Of a DNA stretch of 60,722 bases, positions 46,132 to 56,244 are shown in pieces; the first letter of the stretch is position 1; every line of letters begins with the position of its first letter. Source of the stretch: Byssothecium circinans (Eukaryota; Ascomycota; Dothideomycetes; Pleosporales; Massarinaceae); the NCBI GenBank assembly GCA_010015675.1, contig ML976981.1, positions 1,138,323 through 1,199,044 on the forward strand. The letters are read 5' to 3'. Under the pieces are notes generated by a model, which did no database searches, had not been told where the DNA came from, and saw only the letters and a program-made list of their open reading frames with translations. The position numbers were made by a program, and so were the translations under genes.

Positions 46132-47087
46132 TAAAATTTTGCGGAGATTGCGTCACAGTTTGCTCCGTAGATCGGTGGAAGAGTGCTGTGTGAATCGTAC
46201 CTGTGGCAGTGGAGATGATTTGCATGGTTAATATTGCGAGACGGGAACTTTACTGCAATTACTAGCTGAGTGGCACGAACGCGCAATGCTAATGTTTTTG
46301 CATAGCATTTTAGTCATGTCACTATGGAATACTGTGAGCCCCTCTCTTCTGCACAATATATTTGCATGTATTGAACTTAGACTTGCTCCCTCCTACTCTT
46401 ATATTTAAAGGCACGCCTAGTTTTACATTTTTAAGATCGTTCATAAAAGGCTTGTGGTGTGTAAGGACGACATAACACAACATGTTCTGCGAACTAGCTT
46501 AATACGCGTAGTGTTGAAGCGGCCACGTCCCTGAGCCCTTGCGTTCCTATGTGTATCAGCCTGCGCCACAGGAGATTTGTGTCATAAAACCAGGGCTCGT
46601 GCGTCACAACTCTCCTTTATTTTGAGTAAAGCAGTGGACTTTGAGGGCTAAGATATGACCGAAACTTGTCGTTGGCACAAGCACTGGCTGGCTGAGTGGG
46701 CGTGCGCGTTTCCGCTTCAACCTTGTCTTGCATCTGTTTGACATAGTCTGTCGCAGCTTGTTGAACTATAGAGCGCACGTTGGGCTATAAAGTAGAGAGC
46801 GTAACCCACCATGATCTCTATTATCCAGCAGTACATCCTCCCCAGCAACGTCCACTACAGAACCCCCTTCCTATCGCTCGCACGTTGTCGCCCTACCGCC
46901 TACCGAGATCAATTGCCTTTCCCCGTCTCAATAACGCACAACACCCTACCCTTTCAAGAGCGTCAATCTTGCTCTTGCCTCGACGACACACCAACTATTA
47001 TCGCACAGAGAGAGTAACCTCTCTTGTTCTAAGAGAGGCCAAGCACACTCTACTACAACGACTGAAACGCAACTTTGTACCCACACA
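46132..47087. other. Spacer and promoter
   Basis: No gene. A TATAAAG at 46786-46792 may serve the gene at 47088, giving a leader of nearly 300 nt that contains short upstream frames. Confidence 0.4.
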
Positions 47088-47513
47088 ATGCAACTTCAAT
47101 TGCCCGAACCTACCGACCTTAAGACTCTTCAATCTCTCGCCGCCCGCTGGGGCTTGCCAATGCGCAAGCACCATCATGAAATCACGCCAATGCTAATTGC
47201 CATCATGCACCGCCGGCAAGAAGCTTACGACGAGGAAACCAACTATGTTCCACAGCACCGCAACAACCGAAGGGCCACACCGTACAAGTCCTTCCTTGGT
47301 ATGACGCTTACTATGACGCATATTGAGCTCGAGCTAGAGTGCGTGGCGCGCCATTTGCACTCGCATGGGACGAGAACACAGTTGCTGCGCCGTCTGAGCA
47401 GCGACGAGAAGAAGATGATGGAGTACTTCAATGCTGGCCAGCTAGGATTCCCAGCCCAGACCCTATTGGAAAATGAGTTCACTCACGCTTCGCATGCTTG
47501 CCGGACCTTCTGA
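47088..47513 (+). CDS. Hypothetical small protein with SAP-like motifs
   Basis: 141 residues from the ATG at 47088. Two helix-turn-helix-like stretches, LKTLQSLAARWGLPMRKHHH (about 11-30) and ELECVARHLHSHGTRTQLLR (about 80-99), have the spacing of SAP motifs (E-L-x-x-x-L-x-x-x-G-x-x-G-x-x-x-x-L-x-x-R-L), which bind DNA. The second fits better (ending RTQLLRRL). Basic overall. Earlier in-frame starts were not chosen because they precede an Arg/Thr-rich stretch with no features. Function inferred only weakly. Confidence 0.4.
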   Translation: MQLQLPEPTDLKTLQSLAARWGLPMRKHHHEITPMLIAIMHRRQEAYDEETNYVPQHRNNRRATPYKSFLGMTLTMTHIELELECVARHLHSHGTRTQLLRRLSSDEKKMMEYFNAGQLGFPAQTLLENEFTHASHACRTF

Positions 47514-48087
47514 AGCAGCCATTGGGATGGAAAGGACAGCATCACTGCGCTCGCATTCGACTCCAACGCATAGACATATTTTGGAAACATTAGGCAGAAG
47601 AGATTCGTGTCATATGGAGTAGTCGGTAGGCTACAAATCGGATAGAAAATCAGAATAATGGGTGTGTACTTCTTTGAACCTCGCGTGAACCTACAACTTC
47701 TTTAATCTCTGTCAGGCGCGGGGTCCAGCGCGCTGACTGATCGTATCTGCGGGGTACGCTGTACCTGTGGGATACGTATATATACTATTCTACGCCAGAA
47801 TAATCTAGTTCTAGATTATTCGCACCTTTTTGGTTGGCATGGCCTAGTGGCGTAGAGCTAGGTCCTGACAATCTCGCGCTTTCCTCTTTCGCTTCCAATG
47901 AAAATTACCTGTGATATCCCTACCTCTGACCCTTGAAAATAGGTCTTAGTGATATCGCCTGTCTATCCTACGAGTGTGGGAAAAAGGTTATAATCCGTCA
48001 CTGAGATTGAAGCTGAAAGCTTCGTATCGAATGACGTCGTACCAACCCTTTATATGGATAACGTCGTACTGACGGAAGTAAATTATC
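47514..48087. other. Spacer
   Basis: No gene. It separates the small SAP-like gene from the kinase relic. Confidence 0.5.
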
Positions 48088-49659
48088 TTAGACTTTGTCC
48101 TTCTTCAACAGCTCTACGTACTTGGGGTAACCTGAGCGGACCTCTGCGACCTTGCATGCGTTCCTGGTCCTGCGCGGCAGTATCTTCGCTGTTGGCCTCT
48201 CCTCAGATTTGTATCTCAAACAGCTTGCCGCAAGCTTCACCAACGCAACTGAATACATCGGGCATTCGACAACAAAGCCTTTGCACTCATTGAGAGACTC
48301 AATGAGCATATCACCGGGCCTCCCAAAGCGTTCAATGAGGCACACGATAATCAGTCCGACCTGCCATATATCGGACGGCTGGAAAGGATCAGTGTCATCC
48401 GGTGCGATGAATCATCTTCTTGAGCTGGAAGCAAGTCAATAATGCCAGTTACGGTTTCAGATTCGCCAGCAGCGCAGCCGAAGTCGCCCAGTTTGAGTGT
48501 TCCATAAGTGTCGGGAGCATTACCCCACGGTCGTGACAACGGGCAACCGCCGACACAAGGCTCTCAAACACGTGCCAGACAAAGGGCTCGGGCATGATTG
48601 CATCGTTGGTTTCGTCGTCGGCGTCTGTAAGGCATGGTTCTACCGTACCGCGCTTCACAGGGTTAATAAAGCCGCTGTACGGCGGTAACTCACTCCAATC
48701 ACACTTTGATATACCATGGTAGACTCCAAATCGTGATGTAGATTTATAAGTGTGACAGTACTGTACAAACACTTCATATTAGTATGTTGGGGCTGAGATA
48801 GCCTCTGAGCTCTATCGCAGCTCTGTTAAAGCTCTGTTAGAGGTGTAAGGAAGGAGCAATATACTAGCCCAACCTTAGTAACTTCCTATCTACTATACGG
48901 CATATATACACTGCCTAAACCTTACAACAGCAATATATACACACAAAATAGCCTCGTTAACAGCCTATATATATATAAAAGCGCTGTAGTCATTATTTAA
49001 GGGCGTGCAGCACTATAGGGTTAACATTTACCCAACTATAGTGTATCCGAGGATGCTAAGGGTATATTACCCCTTTAATATTATATTATATCCTTAAAAT
49101 AGAATTAGGTGTGACAGAGCTCAGAGATTATGTCACCCCTGACAGAGCTTAGATAGCGTGTCACACCTGAGATCCTCTCACCATCTTAAGATAGATTTAA
49201 TATATGAGATTTCCTCATAGGATACTACTCAGAGATAAATCCGTGAAATTGATTGAGCTTCAAGATCTATTCACCCCTGAGAGTAGTGGAACACTCATTC
49301 ACCCACTCATGGTTGCGCGCTAAGGTAAGATGTGAGCTAGAGTTCCACCAGCACAGGACTCGGTCACGGCCCAAGCACACCCATCAATGAGGCAGTAATC
49401 AGTCAGCTTTACGATGTTGCCGTGACTGCGACCGCCTTTGTGTGCGGGAATGCATCTTGAGTTCACGCTCAGCTACCTTTCTCGTGGGAAGCATCTTCAT
49501 TATATATGTTGAATGCATCACTGTATCTGTAACTTCGTAAATTCCAAGATTAAAAAACCCGGAGGCTTCCCCTGAGCCTGTGAGGCTTTCGATAACCTTC
49601 CATCTGCCGTTAACCACTGATCCTACCTTCATGGTTTTCTGATCCAGTCCGCAATTCAT
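48088..49659 (-). pseudogene. Decayed protein kinase, interrupted by an AT-rich insertion
   Basis: The N-lobe starts at ATG 49659 (MNCGLDQKTMKVGSVVNGRW) with the beta-3 Lys in TYIMKML and the alpha-C Glu in AERELKM. After a frame change it continues HGNIVKLTDYCLIDG and ESCAGGTLAHILP, then stops near 49320. About 530 bp of AT-rich foreign-looking DNA follows. The C-lobe resumes near 48772: PEPFVWHVFESLVSAVARCH, then after a gap GTLKLGDFGCA, and in a third frame FIAPDDTDPFQPSDIWQVGL and SCLRYKSEERPTA. The HRDxxxxN catalytic loop is missing between CHDRG and GDFG. At least three lesions make it non-functional. Motifs (YI.K, GDFGC, SDIWQVG) match the two kinases downstream, so it is a third paralogue. 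Confidence 0.75.
48780..49310. other. AT-rich insertion inside the kinase relic
   Basis: AT-rich DNA with short repeats: AGCTCTGTTA twice near 48820-48840, and a roughly 38-bp tandem pair around 49111-49180 (TGACAGAGCTCAGAGA, then TGACAGAGCTTAGATA, each followed by TGTCAC). No coding capacity. It splits the kinase fold between the hinge and the alpha-E helix. It could be a solo LTR or other non-autonomous element; no clear terminal repeats or target duplication found. Confidence 0.45.
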
Positions 49660-50266
49660 TGATAAAGCTGCGAGCTTGGTATTTAACCAAGGGGCTACGT
49701 TGCTATGGGGTAGTGAATGATGTGTTTAGATAATAAGTTGAAGTTGTTTGTTGTTGACGTGAATTTTTGACAGACGATACGAAAGGCATCGTGTGAAAAG
49801 TACCTTATCCTTTTAATAACAGCTTACACAATACACTGTAAGCATTTACACTTCAACTGATCATGTTTTCGACACGGGTTAGTGAGCCCACTCTGAGCAT
49901 TGTGTTTGCACAAGGAAACGCTTACCCAGTGCCACTACTCTAAAAGATTAATCCTATAACGCGAAGTACTTCTCAACGTGGGCTTAAAATTGCTCCATCA
50001 TAATATAAGCAAGATCGAACAGTGGTAGCGTTCTGTACGCAATGGCGCTTGAGTCGTCGCCCTAAGGTACGATATAACAGCGCCCTGTGCATTGCATTGT
50101 TATATTCGTAGGAGTATTATAAAGTCTCCGCACAGCCTATCCAAACCATAATCAGATCAACCACACATGCAACACCGCAAACAAAAGCACTTTCCAATTC
50201 ATCTGATTTCCATTCTACCAGCTTGCAATCAACCTGACGACAACATTCCCACTACCCAACCTAAAA
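49660..50266. other. Divergent region between kinase relic and kinase A
   Basis: No gene. A TATAAAG at 50118-50124 lies about 145 bp before the kinase A start. Confidence 0.5.
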
Positions 50267-51166
50267 ATGTCCCAAAACCCCACTCCATCCTCGCGTTTCA
50301 GGATGATCAAAAAACTTGTAACAGAAGGCCAAAACAACGCTAAAATTTTGAAAGTCGAAGACACCATCAACGGCGGCGTCTACTGTGAGAAGCACCCTCT
50401 CTGTATCGACGTAACCTCAGGCGCCTTTAAGCGAGAAATCGACATCATGAGTCAGCTCCAAGGCCACCCCAATATGCTACGACTCGTGCATTATGAAGTC
50501 ATTGACGATCCTGACATCCTCGTTCACGCAGGGAAAATCGTGACTGAATGGTGTCAAGGTACTCTGCACGACCTAATCAAGCAGTCTGCTGCAACCAATA
50601 CTGCAATAAGCGAGCCTTTGTTATGGCATTGCTTATCTAGCCTCGCGGAGGCGGTTCGGTACCTTCAATACGGACCAGCACCTAATGGCATGAGAGCGCC
50701 CGGTTGGAATATGTATTTCCACAGGGACTTGTGCCCTTCTAATGTCTTCCTTGCCTCTGAACAAGGTGAGCCGTTTCCTAGAATCGTCGTCGGCGATTTC
50801 GGCTGTAGCACTAGTCTTGCTCTCGAGGAATCCAAGGCGCGCACCCTCGTCAAGGATCCCGACGCGGATCCGCCGTTTATAACCTCGGCGCAGAATCCGG
50901 ACTTCGCACCTCCCGAAGCACCTCGTTTCAATGATCGTTCTGATATTTACCAGATCGGTGTCGTTATGTATTGTCTGATGATGATGGAGTGTGAACCACC
51001 CTCTGGGAATTTGATCCCCCGGCTTCACGAAAATTTCGAGTACACCAAGGACATGAGAGATCTTGTCTCAGCGTGCTTGGCTTGGAGGCCGGAGGATAGG
51101 ATCTCGGCTCAACAGCTCGTGGCTGAGGTCGAGCTGGGGGCGGGAGCGTTTACGTATTTGTCTTAG
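50267..51166 (+). CDS. Protein kinase-like protein A (intact catalytic residues)
   Basis: One exon of 299 residues, almost only a kinase domain. The glycine loop is degenerate (LVTEGQNNAKILKV). Beta-3 Lys is in VYCEKHP (about 42), alpha-C Glu in FKREIDIM (about 57). The catalytic loop FHRDLCPSNV (His152, Asp154, Asn159) and metal-binding GDFGCS (Asp177) are intact. FAPPEAP replaces APE, and SDIYQIGVVMYCL is helix F. The C-terminus reaches helix I (RPEDRISAQQLV). It resembles no standard kinase group I can name; it is short, with no regulatory domain. The family is shared with the relic at 48-49.7 kb and kinase B at 53.6 kb. Substrate unknown. Confidence 0.8.
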   Translation: MSQNPTPSSRFRMIKKLVTEGQNNAKILKVEDTINGGVYCEKHPLCIDVTSGAFKREIDIMSQLQGHPNMLRLVHYEVIDDPDILVHAGKIVTEWCQGTLHDLIKQSAATNTAISEPLLWHCLSSLAEAVRYLQYGPAPNGMRAPGWNMYFHRDLCPSNVFLASEQGEPFPRIVVGDFGCSTSLALEESKARTLVKDPDADPPFITSAQNPDFAPPEAPRFNDRSDIYQIGVVMYCLMMMECEPPSGNLIPRLHENFEYTKDMRDLVSACLAWRPEDRISAQQLVAEVELGAGAFTYLS

Positions 51167-51441
51167 GAGCCTGATTTGGATAATTCTGTTTTCTGTCTTA
51201 GTAACCCTTTCCGTGCTTGAGGAGCTTAGTGGAGCGTTTCCAGACCTTTGCAATAGTATATACTTTTAGCCCCATAATATAACGTGTAATCTAAAATGAA
51301 GAATCCTGCTCCCTAGGGATCAGTCTGTGTTTGTAGTCATCGTAATTGTCAGTGACGAAAGCAAGTTCGTAATTCAATGGAACTTCATAATGAACGAGGG
51401 TAATTTGTCCTTTGAAATAAACGATAGTCATAACATGTTTT

Positions 51442-51476
51442 ATAAGCGAGCGCCGCATACAAGCGAGCGCCGCACC
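51442..51476. repeat. Left terminal inverted repeat of the Fot1/pogo element
   Basis: 35 bp matching the inverse of 53241-53275 with one difference. Each TIR itself contains a direct repeat of AAGCGAGCGCCGC, so it is a double binding-site-like end. Confidence 0.92.
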
Positions 51477-53272
51477 CTACTGACTTTTCACACCTTTACA
51501 AGCATATAACTCAACCAATTTATAAGCTACTATATAGATTTTGAAATAGCATATTAAACAGCATCTAAAGAATCTTTTTGGCATGTACGTGAATTATGCC
51601 CAGGCTCCCTACACCTTGTGCAGCGCGCTAGAGCCTGGCGGCTGAGGCCTGATCGCTCTCCACCTTGACGCTGTTCACGCTCTATCTGCTGATCAGCCTC
51701 CTTTTGAGCAAGTATATCCTCTCCTTCTCCCTTTGTTAAGGTCCCCTGCCTCTGTATATGCTTCTTTTTGCGCTGCCTACGCTTTGTTGCTGCCTCGTTG
51801 GCTTTCTCAAGGCTAGTGATCCGATCGCGCATCAGCTCAGCTGAGAGCATCATAACCTCTGCCCCTTTCTTAAGCTGGCTAATTGCCTCAATAATCGAGG
51901 CTGGTGATGAGCTCTTGTGCCGCCGTACGCGATCACGTATCAACGTTGATTGAGCCTCAAGCTCACGTACGTTGCTCGGCGTACGAGCTTCCCAGAGGGC
52001 GTCTGGCAGAGAGGCTGGTGGTGTAGGCGTACGGAGCTGCACATCTAGCTTTAATAGAACTACGTCTGGCTGGAGAGGCACAAGGCCTGCGCCTCGAAAG
52101 GCTGAGCAGATATTAGCTGCCGTAAACGATCGCGTGAAGGCTGCCTTAAAGGCTGGCAGAAACTCGAGCTTGGTAATGTGGTTAATGTGGTGGCGGATTA
52201 GATCTTTAATCTCACGGCTGTACGCGCGCTTTAATGGCGAGAAGCAGCCAACGTCAAGAGGCTGGAGTAGGTGCGACGAGTGAGGCGGCATACAGAGCGT
52301 ATAGATATTGTTCTCCTTGCAGAGCTCTTGAAACTCAAGAGAGTGGTGGCTCTCATGGCCGTCAAGGACAAGCAGGCGACGGGCGCCTATTACTCGAGCC
52401 TTTGTATGAGCGTTGAAGTGCTTCAGCCATTCAAGTCCTAGCTCATTATTCGTCCAGCCATTGTTGCTAACAGCAATGGCCCAGTCGCGCGGAATATCCT
52501 CCTCGTACCAGGCAGATAGGTGGTGCTTGCCAGCAAAGATGATGAATGGCGGGATAGCCCAGCCAGCAGCGTTGATTCCTTGGATAACTGTCACCCACTC
52601 GCGATTGCCTGGCTGGATAGCCTTTGGCCGGCCTCTCCTCTCTGACCCTGTTACGACGAGCTGAGTCATGATCTTGCCCATCATAAAGCCAGCCTCGTCG
52701 AAGTTGTAGACGTCCTCGTCACAAATGCCATACTTGGCTTTTGTCTGCTCTACAAGCTCAAACCAGCTTCTGATCAACACAGGATCTTCGCATAGAGCTC
52801 TCTGCCTATCATAGGCCCGGTTAAAACGTGTTTTAAGGCTGTCGGTACGCTTGACAAAGTTGCGCGGCCAGTGGACGCCGACCTGACCTCCGCCGCGCGC
52901 TGCCAGCAGCTTATCAGCCATATCGCGTATAGCTGCGTACGTAGGCGCAAATCCGCGTTCATCTAGGTCGAGTATATAGCTAACAATCACCTCCTCTTCT
53001 AGCTGTGTGAGCTTCTTCGAGTTGGGCTGGCAATCGCGTCGGAAAGAGATACCAGCGCGTCGGCGGCGGAGTGTTCTGTCAGACACATTGTAGACTGTAG
53101 CAGCAGCGCGATTGCTCTGGATTTGATTGGCATTGATAGATGAGATAGCAAGCTGAATATCTGCTTCATTTGAAGACAATTGAGTAACGTTGTGTGGAGC
53201 CATTATACGTTGAGATGAGAGAGGTGCGCAAACTTGGTGAGGTGCGGCGCTCGCTTGTACGCGGCGCTCGCT
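51445..53272 (-). mobile_element. Complete Fot1/pogo-type DNA transposon, 1828 bp
   Basis: The element begins AGCGAGCG and ends CGCTCGCT, flanked on both sides by TA (51443-51444 and 53273-53274), the target duplicated by Tc1/mariner-pogo elements. It carries one uninterrupted transposase gene on the minus strand that fills most of its length. The intact ORF and near-identical TIRs suggest recent insertion. It lies between kinase A and kinase B and does not break either gene. Confidence 0.93.
51554..53203 (-). CDS. Fot1/pogo transposase with C-terminal zinc knuckle
   Basis: 549 residues from ATG 53203 ([20 protein letters not shown]); an in-frame extension to 53311 would run through the TIR and is not used. 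N-terminal psq/CENP-B-type helix-turn-helix regions lie at about 10-130 ([34 protein letters not shown]). The DDE catalytic triad is in YNFDEAGF (Asp169), [11 protein letters not shown] (Asp281) and [15 protein letters not shown] (Asp317), with DD35D spacing between the last two, as in Fot1/pogo. The C-terminal extension is a coiled coil (about 440-510), then a CX2CX4HX4C knuckle ([14 protein letters not shown]), then a short end. All three acidic residues are present, so the enzyme may be active. Confidence 0.95.
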   Translation of the reverse strand: MAPHNVTQLSSNEADIQLAISSINANQIQSNRAAATVYNVSDRTLRRRRAGISFRRDCQPNSKKLTQLEEEVIVSYILDLDERGFAPTYAAIRDMADKLLAARGGGQVGVHWPRNFVKRTDSLKTRFNRAYDRQRALCEDPVLIRSWFELVEQTKAKYGICDEDVYNFDEAGFMMGKIMTQLVVTGSERRGRPKAIQPGNREWVTVIQGINAAGWAIPPFIIFAGKHHLSAWYEEDIPRDWAIAVSNNGWTNNELGLEWLKHFNAHTKARVIGARRLLVLDGHESHHSLEFQELCKENNIYTLCMPPHSSHLLQPLDVGCFSPLKRAYSREIKDLIRHHINHITKLEFLPAFKAAFTRSFTAANICSAFRGAGLVPLQPDVVLLKLDVQLRTPTPPASLPDALWEARTPSNVRELEAQSTLIRDRVRRHKSSSPASIIEAISQLKKGAEVMMLSAELMRDRITSLEKANEAATKRRQRKKKHIQRQGTLTKGEGEDILAQKEADQQIEREQRQGGERSGLSRQALARCTRCREPGHNSRTCQKDSLDAV

Positions 53273-53275
53273 TAT
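53241..53275. repeat. Right terminal inverted repeat of the Fot1/pogo element
   Basis: Inverse of the left TIR (GGTGCGGCGC ... GCTCGCTTAT), with the same internal duplication. One transition (GTAC versus GTAT) distinguishes the ends. Confidence 0.92.
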
Positions 53276-53576
53276 GAAACACGTTATTGAATAAGATTGT
53301 GAAGAATGCACGTCTCCAGGACTATGTCGAGGTTCTTATGGACAACGATATGTGATGCTCTTTGAAGATTTTATCGGCGAGAAGTGGCTCATTGATTATC
53401 ACACACTTCAAGCATGAAATGTCAATATCGACACTTCTTCACCCTTCATCTCCACTATTCACAGCAGTCCTTTGTAAATACCTTCTACCCTTCGAACCTT
53501 CCCACACTTTTGCTTCCTCCCATCTTTTCCACTCCTGCATATCGATCCTCCTTCTCACCAACTAAAGTACCGAAGC

Positions 53577-54827
53577 ATGTCTTCCAATGACCCAAACGAG
53601 TTCGACGTTGTGCGCAGGATCACTGTCGGCAACGAAATGGGTCAGTACCTGCATATCAGCGAAAATGCTGTCTGTCGCAAATATCCACTAACTCGACGGG
53701 GGTTGAAGGCCGCGGAAAGTACCTGCTCGTTCGCCATCACCGCAACGAGCGATTCTATATTGAAAAGAACTTTGAGCGAAGCAAGGCGCGCATACGTGCT
53801 GCCGAACAAGAGATACAGATTCTGCTGCAAGCTAGAGAGGGTCCGTATATCAGCAAGTGCGTTCCTCCATCTTATGCAACCAGTGCGAAATCATACGCCT
53901 CACCAGATACTGACTCGGAGATAGGATCAAGAATTACTTCACCGACCCGCAGGAAATGTGCGGCAGTATTTGTACGTAGATATCCCGGGTAAAAAGCTCG
54001 CTGACGACTTCACGCAGCTTTAGTACATTGAGACTCCCTGCCTCCACAGACACCCTACTGAATGAGCTTTGCTAACCCTATCATACGTAGGGATGGAGTA
54101 CCCCTGGGAGGGTTCTCTCAGCGAGCTAATCATGGGCCATGCTGAAAAGTGCCTTCCAGTTTACGAACGCTTTTGCTCTATACTCTTTCAGCAGCTGGCT
54201 TTGGCAGTCGATTTTCTCCATCGTGGTGGTGGTGCTTTAGACTGGGCTCCCATCATGCATCGAGACATTTCTCCAAAGAACGTATGGCTCAAGCGGACAG
54301 ACCCTGATCGTGCACCGACAGTCCAATTGTCAGGATTTGGGTGCGCGCAATGGAAGCATAATCCACAGATCGAAGCGCACCAGGGAGGGGATCCGGACTT
54401 CAGACCTCCAGAGTATCCGAATAACGATGAGTTTAGTGACGGTGAGTGAAGGGTTAAAGCCTTGCAACGCTTTCCCTTGTTGAGTGTCGGGTTGCGTTTT
54501 GCCCATGTATAGGACCGATTATGCTTTCCGACTTGGAATATTGGCTGACTGTTCCCAGTCTACCAGATGGGCCAGACAATGGCATGCCTTCTCGCATTGG
54601 CCGAGCGCCCTCCTTTATCCTTGCGAGATGTCGTTCGCTCGGGGACGTACACAAGGAAATTCGTCGAGATCGTTCGAGCGTGCCGGCGAGAAGAAGGCGC
54701 CCTAGAGAGCCCCAATTCGATGATGCTCCCTGATTTGCTCTTGGGAGCTATGCGAGTGCTGGATCCGGACTACGAAGGGGACTTGTATCTCAGTGATGGG
54801 CCGTTCCATAATACGCACAGTCGATAA
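53577..54827 (+). CDS. Pseudokinase-like protein B (DFG aspartate replaced)
   Basis: Five exons (53577-53640, 53709-53856, 53925-53971, 54091-54441, 54559-54827); every phase closes to give 292 residues. Joined exons restore GNEMGRGKYLLVRH (a glycine-rich loop), FYIEKNF (Lys at about 41), AAEQEIQIL (Glu at about 56), MHRDISPKNVWL (His143, Asp145, Asn150) and, across intron 4, EFSDVYQMGQTMACLLALAERPP, the helix F region. The magnesium-binding DFG is SGFGCA, so the Asp is Gly at about 168. Such a protein would be expected to bind nucleotide poorly and lack normal catalysis. It is a paralogue of kinase A (single exon) with four introns, so the duplicates are old or one was made by retroposition. 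The transposon ends 0.3 kb upstream. Confidence 0.8.
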
Positions 54828-56244
54828 TAGCTCGCGCGCTGGTGACGTCGAGGTGTTCGTTTCGGGGTAGGTTGGAAGTACGATGCCATCTGTGCGTTTG
54901 TAAAGCGTTTCCGAGACTTCCGTAGCCATTATTTAATAGATCGGGTTGACGAGAAGATCTATCACCGACAATTCTGGCTGGTGGTGTCGAAGTGAGGATG
55001 ACAGGATGCCGAAAGAGGGATCCGCAATGACTGAGCTAGCCGATTTCGGATTAGATCAAACACACTCGTTCCTTCCCGAGATCCACAAACCTTAACACGA
55101 CACCACCTCACCTCATCTCAACGTCTTCCTCCATTGATGTTTCTTAACTCTTCGATAGATGCGCCATACTTATGGTCGCTACGATCTCAGTGCGTGGCCA
55201 TTGTGACTGTGCCCTGAGATCAGGACGCAGCGACGCTCGCTCCTATTCACTCGCCCCCGCCGCCCCTTTCTCAACGACGTTCAACACACCCCAGGGCCGG
55301 AATCTCGACCTCTGGTGCAACGCACCCTTTCACAATCGATCACTTTTACATCTCCCGGGCCTGGCCTGAACTGGAACTCGATAACGTGAAATGCCCAGCC
55401 CCAGCTTACATTACGGTCGCACGAATATGCAGAAGCGCTGCAAGTTGGCACGAACTTATCCAATGTTCATCGCTGGAATACGAACGAACAATTAAATGCA
55501 AATATGCTCTGCTCTCCCCACTGCCAACGAGTCAACCTTTCTTTCATGCAAATTGATAAACCCTTGATACGGCTCGAATTAACCCCAGAGAAAGTTGCGA
55601 GCAGGTTCCGACTATTGGTCGCGCGTTGGCCTCCGTTGCCGTTGGACCGTTTCCGTTGGCACTGTCATGATCTTGGTGGCGTAGCCCTGGCTCAGCTGTC
55701 ATCATTGTGCTGCCACCTCAAAGATTTCGAATCCCCTTCTCAACAGTAGCATGCGACCACGGCTTCGGAAAAAGGCTTTGACTCTGTAGAATTACCAGAT
55801 ATCAAATCCTTTCCTGTTTTATGACCGGCGCCATGGAAGATGCAGGGCTGAGCTCTTGTGTTGCTCGCCGACACGCTTGGTTTCTTGATGAACCGCGGCA
55901 TAGTGGTACGCATTGCGGCCCCGGCCCAACCCGAGCTGGAGGTGTCAGGCGCAAGCTAAATTAGGAGCGAACACCGGTTCAACCTGCATGCTGATCAATT
56001 CACCCCTCGAATGTCTACATCGCGGCAGAAACACCCACGTCTCCATTCACACTCCACCTCAACGTGCGCCCTACCACGGGGACCGCCTACAATGAAATCT
56101 AGACCTGGCTTTTTATCGACCCTTCATCAAGCGCCTTGTCCACATCCTTTCTTGACCGCGATGTGAAGCCTTACTAGCTCTTCAGCCTCGCAAGCGCCAC
56201 CTACACATCAGTAACTGAACCCCCAAAGTCGTCAATTGTGAGCC
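54828..56244. other. Intergenic region
   Basis: 1.4 kb with no supported gene. Frames at 55172-55369 and 55504-55749 have no start context or domain. Confidence 0.5.

Noticed and set aside
47840..47900. GGCCTAGTGGCGTAG stretch resembling a tRNA D-arm
   Set aside because: No matching acceptor stem or TPsiC loop downstream.
53204..53311. N-terminal extension of the transposase to 53311
   Set aside because: It would be encoded by the terminal repeat and DNA outside the element; the ATG at 53203 gives the family start.
54484..54705. Alternative frame TDYAFRLGILA as helix F of kinase B
   Set aside because: The splice at 54442/54558 gives SDVYQMGQTMACLL in phase, a far better match, so this stretch is intron.
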